Of a stretch of 40,987 nucleotides of DNA, positions 6,767 through 14,279 are shown one piece after another (positions within the stretch are counted from its first letter, which is position 1; each line of letters opens with the position of its first letter). Source of the stretch: Minisyncoccota bacterium (GTDB taxonomy: Bacteria > Patescibacteriota > Minisyncoccia > Phycocordibacterales > JAQTLZ01). The notes beneath the pieces are model-generated. The model saw only the letters and a program-made list of their open reading frames with translations, was not told the origin of the DNA and ran no database searches. Both the position numbers and the translations under genes were made by a program. The stretch lies in contig JAQTSY010000009.1 in NCBI GenBank assembly GCA_028711065.1, positions 1-40,987 on the forward strand, written 5' to 3'.

Positions 6767-7291
6767 TTAGGTGAAAAATTGAGGAATTTTTTGTTTCAAG
6801 AGCTCAATCGTGTCTGCAACATTCAGTTTAGTATTATCAATCTCAAAATAAGTGTAACTCTCATCGGCTTTATCTCTGAGCGAAGTTTCCAAATAGAACT
6901 TACTGTCCACCAAATCCATCCATTCTTTCGTCGTCTTTTTATCTCTATTCAATCTCCTCTCATCTCGTGTTCCTTTTTCGACAGTCAGCATAAGTATATA
7001 AATTTTCGGCGCATATTTGAGCTTTGCTTTAAATGCATCGAAATGCGTTTGGTCGATAAGAAAGCTTCCGGCGACCACATTCTCATACCCACCTTCAAAA
7101 AAGTTATGGATAAGGTCAAGGCTGTTTTCCAACGCCAAACTCTGAAAATTCTCATCAAATTCAAAAGGGTTCACTTGCAGAATATTTTCAGCATCAAAAG
7201 CAGCCCCATTTTTCAAATGGGGAACAATAGCTTTAGCAAGAGTAGACTTCCCCGCCCCCTCCTGCCCGCAAATGATGAGTAAATTTTTCAT
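6767..7291 (-). CDS. P-loop kinase/ATPase of the lipase operon
   Basis: 174 residues with a Walker A GQEGAGKST at 9-17 directly after the first beta strand, and TRDERRLNRDKK (~110-121), which resembles an arginine-rich lid. The size and layout fit a small kinase-type P-loop NTPase such as zeta-toxin or gluconate/shikimate-kinase relatives; the substrate is not identifiable. It is the last gene of an operon with 7302-7691 (10-nt gap) and the secreted lipase. The link between a cytosolic kinase and a secreted lipase is not obvious. Confidence 0.7.
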   Translation of the reverse strand: MKNLLIICGQEGAGKSTLAKAIVPHLKNGAAFDAENILQVNPFEFDENFQSLALENSLDLIHNFFEGGYENVVAGSFLIDQTHFDAFKAKLKYAPKIYILMLTVEKGTRDERRLNRDKKTTKEWMDLVDSKFYLETSLRDKADESYTYFEIDNTKLNVADTIELLKQKIPQFFT

Positions 7292-7301
7292 CTTAGAAAT
7301 C

Positions 7302-7691
7302 CTAAATCTTTTTCCTGCGGAGAAGAAGAGTTTTTGTCATAACGACAATGAGACTGACAATGAGAAAAGAAATGCTTGCATACCAAGCTGTCATATCCCT
7401 ATCAAAACAAATGATACTTTGGCAGAGAGTTGGTGTAGAGATAACAAACCAAGAAAGAGTCGGGATTAGTATCAACGCAAACCATTTCCATGTGTCAAAA
7501 ATATATTTTTGACACGCCAGAATTATAATAATCGTAACTACCAACGGGAACATTCCAAACACTAAAGGTTTACCAGTAGAAAAAGGTAAGTCACCAACGT
7601 TAAATTTTGGGACTCGCATTATTACCAACCCTATGCAAAGTAGCATAATTGAAACCACCAATAAAATTCCTAAAATTTTCCTATAACTCAT
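7302..7691 (-). CDS. Small four-helix membrane protein
   Basis: 129 residues with four hydrophobic segments (about 6-26, 42-60, 68-86, 103-122) and a basic C terminus (RRKKI), so both ends probably face the cytoplasm. No family was recognised. Its ATG overlaps the stop codon of the lipase gene (ATGA at 7688-7691), a sign of coupled translation, so it may assist export, anchoring or processing of that protein. Confidence 0.75.
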   Translation of the reverse strand: MSYRKILGILLVVSIMLLCIGLVIMRVPKFNVGDLPFSTGKPLVFGMFPLVVTIIIILACQKYIFDTWKWFALILIPTLSWFVISTPTLCQSIICFDRDMTAWYASISFLIVSLIVVMTKTLLLRRKKI

Positions 7692-10600
7692 TGTGTTTTG
7701 AGATTATCTAATAATGTATTGAGCATATTAATAATGGTTTGCTCATCAACCGAGTTTATTTTCTTTTCCTTTATTTTATCCTTTCTAATACCATTGAGAA
7801 AGCCCGCTATCCTTTTTGATACACCTTTCGCTTTGCTTTTTTGGAGCATCTTGATTGTGGTATCTATTTTGTTCAAGAGTGACTGTTTCGTCCCCTTATC
7901 CAGGGTAAACGTATTCACAACATTTTTCATTACTTGAAGATATTGTATTGGGTCAAAATCTTGCTGTGGGAGAAGAGTGAAATCAACCGTCCCATTACCA
8001 TCAAGATCTACAATGAGTGAAGTTGTAGTTGCAGAAGCTGAAAGCATAGCTAGAGTGCTTGGGAGCACAGGGATATCAGCAAAGGTCGAAGTAGCGACAG
8101 ACTGCCCAGCGACAACGCGCTCAATTTCCAGTGTAAAAGTTCCGATTCCAGTTCCGGCAATTTTTGCTTTGGTCGAACCATCGTCTGGAAATCCTACATA
8201 CTTCCCGTCGCCAAGCTCGAAATAATAACTATTGGGAATTTGCTCTTCTGTATAATTAAAATCAGAATCTGGAATAGGAATTAAACCAGTATGCTTACCG
8301 GAACTATCGTAGAGATTGATTGAAATCGGAGAATGACCAGAAAGGCGAAGACGTTTATCATCGCTTGATGGAACTGGTGCTATCGTGGTGACAAAATCAG
8401 GCGTGGTACTTGTCGCTCTAACCAGATTGTTTAAGAAATCTAAAATTGGTCGAGCTTCCAAAATATCTGCATGCTTATTGTTCCTATGCAGATTGTTGTC
8501 ATAATCATGCAAATTCACATAATACGTCGCAGTATTCATCTCCGTAGCACTGGGTACAACCACCGTTCCATCCCCTTCTTCTGTCTGCGTCGGCCTCATG
8601 TCCAATTCTTTATTTGTCTGGCACGTGCCTTTATCGGCGCAGACTGTCACATCTTTAGTTTGATATTTAATTCCTTTTATCGTATCCAATCCCCATCCGG
8701 CAATTTGCGTTACTGCAATATTTGATGGAATTTGATATGAATCAATTCCGTCATGGAGCGTGTTCACGTTTGTGAGAATTGTAGAATTCAAAATATTCGG
8801 CAAGGTAATATCTTCTGCCGACGGCTTTGCTCTGCCATCTGCCCCGAGAAGAAAATTTTGGAGTCCTGCTTTAGTGGAAATACTGTCTCCATATGTTTGT
8901 CTAAAGTTTGAAATGGTATCGATTGATGGATCAAATGTAACAACCGGATCTGACACTTTCGTAAAATATTCTGCCGAAGGCAAAAGCTGGTACGCCCCGG
9001 AAAGATTTTCACCAAATGTTCGCATAGTAGCAGCGCCTGCCAGAAGTCCGTGGAAAAGTTCTTCCCCATATCCATGCAAAAGCGAACTCACTGCTTCGGG
9101 TGTACCAACCTGCGGCACTGCGACCATAATAAATTTATCAACAAGATTTGCTTCGCCCTTTGCTTCAAGCGCTTTGATGAGTGCTTTACTGACAATCCCT
9201 CCCATACTGTGGGCGATAAGTGTGACTTTTCCCGTTTTGGAAGTTTTTGCTAGATTTTCAATCTCCGTAACCATCATGGATGTTTTACCATCTGCAAGTT
9301 TTACAGGATTATTTACTGTATCGTCTGCGGAAAGCCGCCAATCATACGGAAGTGCTTTCCAGTCTGTTATTGTGCCTGCTGTTTTGAGGCCATCCATTTC
9401 GTCCATAAAACTTTTATAAATTTTTGTCCCGACAATAGGTATGCTGTCGATAATATCCTTGGTGTAAATAGAAGGGTCAAGACTTTTTCCATTCGCATCC
9501 AAATCAAGAGCCACAACATCACTATAAAAATTCGGCTCCCAAAGTTGGTCAGTATTGAGTCCTCCAAAATTATCTCGATAGAGCCGGCTTCCCTCGATCC
9601 CTGGCAAAAATGCGACACTTGAACAACATGTGGGAACTTTCGGCAAAAACGGATCTTCAGTAAGCCAGGGGCTATAATCAACTGCCCCAGAAATCATATC
9701 GCCCAAACCTTCCGGATTCCCTGGATCATTTACAAAATCGCTCGGTCCGCTTGCATCTCCCCACCAATTGTTTTCTGCCTGAACCGTCGTCTCGTCTGAT
9801 TCATTCAAAAGTCCGAGAAAATCATTCTCTTTAATTGCATTCCCGTGTATCGCAAACGGCGTCCGCCAAACATCGAGCCCGATAAAATTTTTCTCAAATG
9901 TACTCGAGGCGATACTCCCAGAGATAATATCCCCCGCGCTTATCCCCGCGTAGCCGAAATTGCGGAAAGTTGAGTCTACGATCGTAAGCGACGAGGGTTT
10001 TCCCGTCCAACTATTCCCATAAAATGTGACACCAGAATCGGAACTTCCATCGAATACACTTCCGGAAATATCCAAAACACTCGCCCCGCTCGCATAAATC
10101 CCCGAACCGAAGTCCAGATCTTTAACTGAAGAATTTTTGAAAGTGAGTTTGGAGTCATAGACCCCGACCGCATCTTCGGCGATATTTTGAAAAGTGGAAT
10201 TGGAAATATCGGCAGATGAATTATATATGCCGATTCCATTGCCACTCGAAAGGTTTTTGATCGTCGCGTTAGTAAGTGTAAACGCTGAACCGTCATACAC
10301 ACCGACACCGGATCCGCCGGCATTATCAATCGTTGTCGAAGCGATCGTTACGGTACTCGCGTTATATCCATCGATCCCATCATAATCGAGATTCGCGATG
10401 GTCGAGTTTTTTACAAGAATTGTGCTTGCAAATGCAGTAATAGCAACCTCAGAATGTTCGATACTGACCTGATCAATCTCTCCTTGAGTACTCCTGAAAG
10501 AAAGCGGTTCTTCGAGATATTGAAAAATGAGATTTGAAAGACGGGAGTGATCCGAACCTTCATAAAAAGAGATGCCTCCCCTGTCAAAGACCGAAGGCTG

Positions 10601-10942
10601 ACTTGCCGACGCATCAGCATTCGTATCACCGCCAAACGAGTCATCTTTCAGAGATGTGAAATAAATCTTGTCTTGGCCTGTTCCCTCGGCAATGAAAGTC
10701 CCGTACACCTTCAAGAGACTATTATCAAATTTTACGATGACTCCTGGTTCTAGAGTAAGTGTGACTCCAGAATCAAGAATTGTGTCTTGAGATATCACAT
10801 AGGGACCGTTCGCCTTCGTCCATGTGGTGTCGGTAGAGATCTCTGTGTCAGAAATTACAGTTTCCGCTCTCACAGAGCCGGCATAGAAAAGACAAGAGAA
10901 AAGAATGAATAAAAAGAGAAGTTGTGAGCTTCCCCGTGTCAT
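7688..10942 (-). CDS. Secreted beta-helix protein fused to an LCAT-type lipase/acyltransferase
   Basis: 1084 residues. Signal peptide 1-26 (ends SVRA). Residues ~45-430 are a right-handed parallel beta-helix of the NosD/pectin-lyase type with many short N-S-T-rich turns, ending in the cap-like NNWWGDASGP (391-400). Residues ~441-840 match the LCAT/PDAT alpha/beta-hydrolase pattern: FLPGIEGSRLY, LWEPN, LPYDWRLS (531-538), nucleophile in IAHSMGG (Ser579), GDGTVVVPS (Asp791) and KHADILEA (His824), a complete Ser-Asp-His triad. Residues ~850-990 look like a beta domain and ~1000-1084 a lysine-rich helical tail. It probably acts on lipids or acyl esters outside the cell. It overlaps both operon neighbours by 4 nt. 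Confidence 0.88.
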   Translation of the reverse strand: MTRGSSQLLFLFILFSCLFYAGSVRAETVISDTEISTDTTWTKANGPYVISQDTILDSGVTLTLEPGVIVKFDNSLLKVYGTFIAEGTGQDKIYFTSLKDDSFGGDTNADASASQPSVFDRGGISFYEGSDHSRLSNLIFQYLEEPLSFRSTQGEIDQVSIEHSEVAITAFASTILVKNSTIANLDYDGIDGYNASTVTIASTTIDNAGGSGVGVYDGSAFTLTNATIKNLSSGNGIGIYNSSADISNSTFQNIAEDAVGVYDSKLTFKNSSVKDLDFGSGIYASGASVLDISGSVFDGSSDSGVTFYGNSWTGKPSSLTIVDSTFRNFGYAGISAGDIISGSIASSTFEKNFIGLDVWRTPFAIHGNAIKENDFLGLLNESDETTVQAENNWWGDASGPSDFVNDPGNPEGLGDMISGAVDYSPWLTEDPFLPKVPTCCSSVAFLPGIEGSRLYRDNFGGLNTDQLWEPNFYSDVVALDLDANGKSLDPSIYTKDIIDSIPIVGTKIYKSFMDEMDGLKTAGTITDWKALPYDWRLSADDTVNNPVKLADGKTSMMVTEIENLAKTSKTGKVTLIAHSMGGIVSKALIKALEAKGEANLVDKFIMVAVPQVGTPEAVSSLLHGYGEELFHGLLAGAATMRTFGENLSGAYQLLPSAEYFTKVSDPVVTFDPSIDTISNFRQTYGDSISTKAGLQNFLLGADGRAKPSAEDITLPNILNSTILTNVNTLHDGIDSYQIPSNIAVTQIAGWGLDTIKGIKYQTKDVTVCADKGTCQTNKELDMRPTQTEEGDGTVVVPSATEMNTATYYVNLHDYDNNLHRNNKHADILEARPILDFLNNLVRATSTTPDFVTTIAPVPSSDDKRLRLSGHSPISINLYDSSGKHTGLIPIPDSDFNYTEEQIPNSYYFELGDGKYVGFPDDGSTKAKIAGTGIGTFTLEIERVVAGQSVATSTFADIPVLPSTLAMLSASATTTSLIVDLDGNGTVDFTLLPQQDFDPIQYLQVMKNVVNTFTLDKGTKQSLLNKIDTTIKMLQKSKAKGVSKRIAGFLNGIRKDKIKEKKINSVDEQTIINMLNTLLDNLKTQ

Positions 10943-11097
10943 TGACCTTGAACTTGTGGAGGATTGGCGAATTGAGATTGGTTATCGATTTTTATCCTAT
11001 AGGCGTTTGTGACGAGAAGGAGAAGAAAGCTCACCAAAAGGACGAGGAGAAACCCGAAGAGGAATTTGAAGAAGGTTTTATCGAAGTATTTCCGCAT
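10939..11097 (-). CDS. Small single-pass membrane protein
   Basis: 52 residues from the ATG at 11097: a basic N terminus, one long hydrophobic helix (about 8-30, FKFLFGFLLVLLVSFLLLLV) and a short polar tail. The start is chosen because TATACT (11105-11110) lies 7 nt upstream, giving a leaderless message; an in-frame GTG at 11136 would place the promoter inside the gene. Its stop overlaps the ATG of the lipase gene (ATGA), so it heads the operon. Confidence 0.65.
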   Translation of the reverse strand: MRKYFDKTFFKFLFGFLLVLLVSFLLLLVTNAYRIKIDNQSQFANPPQVQGQ

Positions 11098-11104
11098 AGC
11101 TATA

Positions 11105-11110
11105 AGTATA
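11105..11110 (-). promoter_or_regulatory. -10 box of the lipase operon
   Basis: Minus-strand TATACT, 7 nt before the ATG at 11097. No convincing -35 is visible. Confidence 0.45.
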
Positions 11111-11142
11111 TATGATTCCTGGAGTTCCGTATCCACAGAAAG

Positions 11143-11180
11143 GAAAAGCCCCCGAAACGCGCGCGTTTCGGGGGCTTTTC
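11143..11180. terminator. Perfect 19-bp-arm terminator palindrome
   Basis: GAAAAGCCCCCGAAACGCG and its exact complement, A/T-flanked both ways. It isolates the spacer 11181-11322 from the lipase operon. Confidence 0.85.
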
Positions 11181-11206
11181 TGCTTTTCTTTCATGGAATC
11201 CAGACA

Positions 11207-11228
11207 AAGCAAAAACCGCCCTTTCGGG
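11207..11228 (+). repeat. 22-bp direct repeat, left copy
   Basis: Begins AAGCAAAAACCGCCC and is identical to 11323-11344. It equals one arm plus the loop of the terminator at 11323-11356, but here the second arm is missing. Confidence 0.8.
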
Positions 11229-11231
11229 TGA

Positions 11232-11313
11232 GGAGCAGGCAGGAACCTGCTCCGCAAGACCTTGAGCATTCTGTAGTCAGAATGTGAAAGGTGTACAGCT
11301 CCTGTAAGGAGGA
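11232..11313 (+). ncRNA. Structured RNA motif, copy A
   Basis: Hairpin P1 (GGAGCAGG / CCTGCTCC, 11232-11253), then the conserved GCAAGACCTTGAG (11254-11266), hairpin P2 (CATTCTG-TAGT-CAGAATG), then a conserved 27-nt tail GAAAGGTG...GTAAGGAGGA with two alternative pairings (TACAG/CTGTA or CTCC/GGAG). Over 60 nt it matches the metG leader (24518-24577, minus strand) at 53 positions. No known RNA family was recognised. Here it lies between two strong terminators with no gene downstream. Confidence 0.6.
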
Positions 11314-11322
11314 CTTTTGTGC

Positions 11323-11356
11323 AAGCAAAAACCGCCCTTTCGGGCGGTTTTTGCTT
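11323..11356. terminator. Terminator of the S-layer-like gene
   Basis: AAGCAAAAACCGCCC / GGGCGGTTTTTGCTT with loop TTTC, about 50 nt past the stop; symmetric, so it can also stop plus-strand transcripts of the adjacent RNA motif. Its left part forms the right copy of the 22-bp direct repeat (11323-11344). Confidence 0.85.
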
Positions 11357-11404
11357 AGCTATCCTAACTTAGACCGAAGTCCAGGAGAGGATCACAAGCG
11401 CTAG

Positions 11405-13504
11405 TTAGTTCTTGACGTAGAGAGGATCAGTTCGGAAGTTCTCAACAGGCAACACAACATTTGCTGTGTCCGCTGCACCAGCTGAGTCAGCCACGAAGTT
11501 TACAGATCCAACTTGGACTCTGTACTGGCTAGAAACTGTTGGGTCATAGATAACCTGAAGATCTACGTTAGCTGTAGCGCCAGCGCTGATCTCGAGACAA
11601 TCAACTGATGAACAACCTGCTGCTTTCAACTGAACTCCAGTCTGGTTACCAGATTGCTGGAAGCTTGCTGATACTGCACCGGTTGTCGTAGCTCCACCGT
11701 TGGAAACGTCGTAGACGTTGTAGGTGAGGCCGAAGTTGCTTCCACTGAAGACGTTGTCAGTAACTCGTTCAGTGTTAAGCGGAACGTAAACCGTTTCGTC
11801 ATTTGCTGTAATAGCAAGAGGGATGACGAATGTACCTGTATCATCAGTTGTTCCAGAAGTACCGTAGTCCTGATACGTAGGAGTAACTTTGCTTCGTGTA
11901 ACTACACTGATACCTTGTGATTTCAATGTCTGTGTATCACCAGAAGCTGAACCTGAAGTGTCTGCAGCATCTCCATTCTTGTCTTCGAAGTTTGTTCCTC
12001 CGACATTCATAGATACGCTGATAGAGTCACCCTGGTCGAATGAAGTACTACTTGCTGAAGTATCACCAATCTGCTTGACCTTTCCGAAGACGGTGTAAGT
12101 CTTTGTAGAGCCATCAGCGATGGTAACATCGTCAGTTGAAGTGAAGGTTACTCCACCATCAGTACCAGTAGAAGAAGCTACTTGACTATCAATTTCATTG
12201 CCACTTGCATCATTCTTTCCTTCAACCAATCGGAAGTTGGAAATCATCATGTTGTCTTTAGTGACGCCTGTTGTATTAACAGTGATTGGCAATTCGCTAA
12301 AGGTCATATCTGATCCTTCTGCTCTCAAAGTAATGTAGAGCAAAGGAACATCTGATGTAGGACCTGTATCAGATACAGTCACATCTTGTGTTGTAGGACC
12401 TACTGTCGAAATGTGCATCTTTACATCGCCTGAATTTGCAAGACTCTGGAACATGAAGTTCTCACCAGTGTCAGTCAAGCTTGAAGGAACGTCAGCAGTG
12501 AGGATTGCTCCTGTTGAGTCTTCGAATCGAACTTGAGTAACAGTGACATTCCAATCGTTTGTTGCGTCAGCTCCATCGATATGATCGATTGCTGTAACAG
12601 CGACAAAGAAGTCAACTTTTGCATTTTCGTTTACAGTTGCTCCAGAAAGACTGATGCTCTTTGAGTAAGAAGTTCCAGTCTTTGTGAAGTCAGATACATC
12701 TGCAGAACCAACTTTCTTTGATCCTTCCCAGATAGTAACCTGATCTGCGTATCGATTCAATCGAGAAGATGAGTTTGTGTCATCATTTACAAGAGTAACT
12801 TTGACACTAGAAACACTAACATCAGAACCTTCAGCCTTCACTTTGAAGTCTGCGATCTTGGTGTTACTGTCTCCTTCCTTCACTTCTGATTCTACATCGG
12901 AAGCTTTCGTGATTGTGACGTCTCCGGCACCACCAGAAAGTGAACCGCTACCACCACCGTTTGATCCACCAGAACATGACTGTCCAGTTGTTGTACTGAA
13001 TCCACTAGCTGAAGTACATCCTGCTGGGAAGCCTGATGCTCCAGTACATGGCATACCAGTTGTTGAACTGAAGCCTGCTGCTGAAGTACATCCTGCTGGG
13101 AAGCCAATAGGTGCGCAAGGCTGACCAGTTACTGAACTGTAACCAGAAGCACTTGTACATCCTGCTGGGAAGTTTCCAGAAACTGAACCGCCCTCATTGA
13201 GTTTAGCTCGAGTGATTGGACCAACATAACCAGCTGCAGGTGTAATACCTACACTTGTCTGATAAGCAGCTACTGCAGATTGTGTTTGTGAACCGAAGTA
13301 TCCGGTTGCTCCTGCAGGGATGCTGAATCCGTTTGCAATGAGCCATGTCTGAAGTGCTGTTACATCAGCTCCTGTTGAGCCGATCGTAAGATTTGAATCG
13401 AATGAAGCTGAAGCCACAAGCGCTCCGCCAGCAACAGCAACCATTGAGACTGCCATAGCCAAACCGAGAATTCCTGCGACTACCGTTTTTGTTTTATAAT
13501 TCAT
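11405..13504 (-). CDS. S-layer-like surface protein with peptidoglycan-binding domain
   Basis: 699 residues. Signal peptide about 1-33 (ends VASAS). Residues ~38-105 (LTIGSTGADVTALQTWL ... YVGPITRAKLNE) are a PG_binding_1-type domain for attachment to the wall. Residues ~113-180 hold three tandem units like FPAGCTSASGYSSVTGQPC, each with a Cys pair. After a Gly/Ser linker follow about 500 residues rich in Thr, Ser, Asp and Val with beta-sandwich character. Such proteins are usually abundant cell-surface components in Parcubacteria. The promoter at 13857-13884 gives a leader of about 340 nt; no Shine-Dalgarno sequence precedes the ATG. It is monocistronic. Confidence 0.88.
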   Translation of the reverse strand: MNYKTKTVVAGILGLAMAVSMVAVAGGALVASASFDSNLTIGSTGADVTALQTWLIANGFSIPAGATGYFGSQTQSAVAAYQTSVGITPAAGYVGPITRAKLNEGGSVSGNFPAGCTSASGYSSVTGQPCAPIGFPAGCTSAAGFSSTTGMPCTGASGFPAGCTSASGFSTTTGQSCSGGSNGGGSGSLSGGAGDVTITKASDVESEVKEGDSNTKIADFKVKAEGSDVSVSSVKVTLVNDDTNSSSRLNRYADQVTIWEGSKKVGSADVSDFTKTGTSYSKSISLSGATVNENAKVDFFVAVTAIDHIDGADATNDWNVTVTQVRFEDSTGAILTADVPSSLTDTGENFMFQSLANSGDVKMHISTVGPTTQDVTVSDTGPTSDVPLLYITLRAEGSDMTFSELPITVNTTGVTKDNMMISNFRLVEGKNDASGNEIDSQVASSTGTDGGVTFTSTDDVTIADGSTKTYTVFGKVKQIGDTSASSTSFDQGDSISVSMNVGGTNFEDKNGDAADTSGSASGDTQTLKSQGISVVTRSKVTPTYQDYGTSGTTDDTGTFVIPLAITANDETVYVPLNTERVTDNVFSGSNFGLTYNVYDVSNGGATTTGAVSASFQQSGNQTGVQLKAAGCSSVDCLEISAGATANVDLQVIYDPTVSSQYRVQVGSVNFVADSAGAADTANVVLPVENFRTDPLYVKN

Positions 13505-13856
13505 ATTTTATTAATTTTTGGAATTATTTTTCTCTCCAGATTATTAATAATGAATGGAGAAAAAAACTATCCTGATTACGTAATTGCGAAATACATTTGA
13601 GTCTCGACTTAAGAACTAAAATGCATCGCGCGTTTAATCAATCTCGTCTCAACACTTTTCAGTGTAGAAACGATAATGATTCTATGTGAAGCTTTGCAAT
13701 TTCTTGCAAAGTACTCTCTCTAACTACACTATTTTCTTCATCTCATATATCGACACAAGATGAGGAAAGTAGTTAACGAATTTTGGTCTGAAATACTTAC
13801 CGTAAACAGCCGTGTCCCCTCTTTTTATAGAAGAGTGGAGGAATAAGGAAATTCTG
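13505..13856 (-). promoter_or_regulatory. ~340-nt leader of the S-layer-like gene
   Basis: It holds two stable hairpins with GAAA tetraloops: CTTTGCAA/TTGCAAAG (13692-13711) and ACACT/AGTGT (13652-13665). The last 30 nt before the ATG are A/T-rich without an SD. These features resemble mRNA-stabilising leaders of abundant surface proteins. Confidence 0.5.
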
Positions 13857-13884
13857 TATATAGAATTCTCTATGAAAATGTCAA
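13857..13884 (-). promoter_or_regulatory. Promoter of the S-layer-like gene
   Basis: Minus-strand TTGACA (13879-13884), 16-bp spacer, TATATA (13857-13862). Confidence 0.6.
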
Positions 13885-14279
13885 TGACCTGATTCTTTCT
13901 CTCGGACAAATATAGGCCAGCAGTATCTGGAAACAATTGCGCAAATTGAATGCGAAATTATCTCACCGCTCAATTATATATCCCGTCTTCATCCCTGTAA
14001 AATAAGGCTTATGTGGATAACTGATTTTAAGCAATTACCCGAAATAAGGCCGTATTTTTATATGAGAGAAACGACTGTTGAAAAACACCAAAATGGCCTT
14101 ATATGGCCCTTTTTTTGTTGAATTTCAACATCCAATGATTCTACTCATTTAGGGGCTTAAAGTCAATCCAAATAGGGTATGACTACCCTTAATGACGTTC
14201 TACAGGGTAAATTGTGACCAAGGTCACTTTTAAACACGTAGGTAAGAAACCAAAATCAAGACGCTTATTCTAAGTTGTC
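13885..14279. other. Non-coding spacer rich in small palindromes
   Basis: I see no credible gene. It contains a perfect DnaA box (14012-14020, TTATCCACA on the minus strand), TGTTGAA-T-TTCAACA (14116-14130), AGGGTA-TGAC-TACCCT (14174-14189), GTGACC-AA-GGTCAC (14214-14227) and three ATAAGGC(C) words on either strand. None has a T-tract typical of a terminator. Confidence 0.5.

Noticed and set aside
11232-11313. Structured motif as an SRP RNA or RNase P RNA
   Set aside because: It lacks the GGAAGCAGC-type SRP loop and the conserved RNase P blocks, and a second copy exists in a gene leader.
12960-13170. Tandem repeats resembling a CRISPR array
   Set aside because: The repetition is in frame and encodes the Cys-bounded units of the S-layer-like protein; there are no unique spacers between identical short repeats.
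13724-13936. Minus-strand open frame of 70 codons before the S-layer-like gene
   Set aside because: The S-layer gene promoter (13857-13884) lies inside it and it has no ribosome site; it is treated as leader sequence.
14095-14117. Plus-strand GGCC-TTATAT-GGCC followed by eight T as a terminator
   Set aside because: The stem has only four pairs and no plus-strand gene precedes it.
13985-14279. Chromosomal replication origin
   Set aside because: Only one perfect DnaA box and no dnaA gene nearby; kept only as a low-interest observation.
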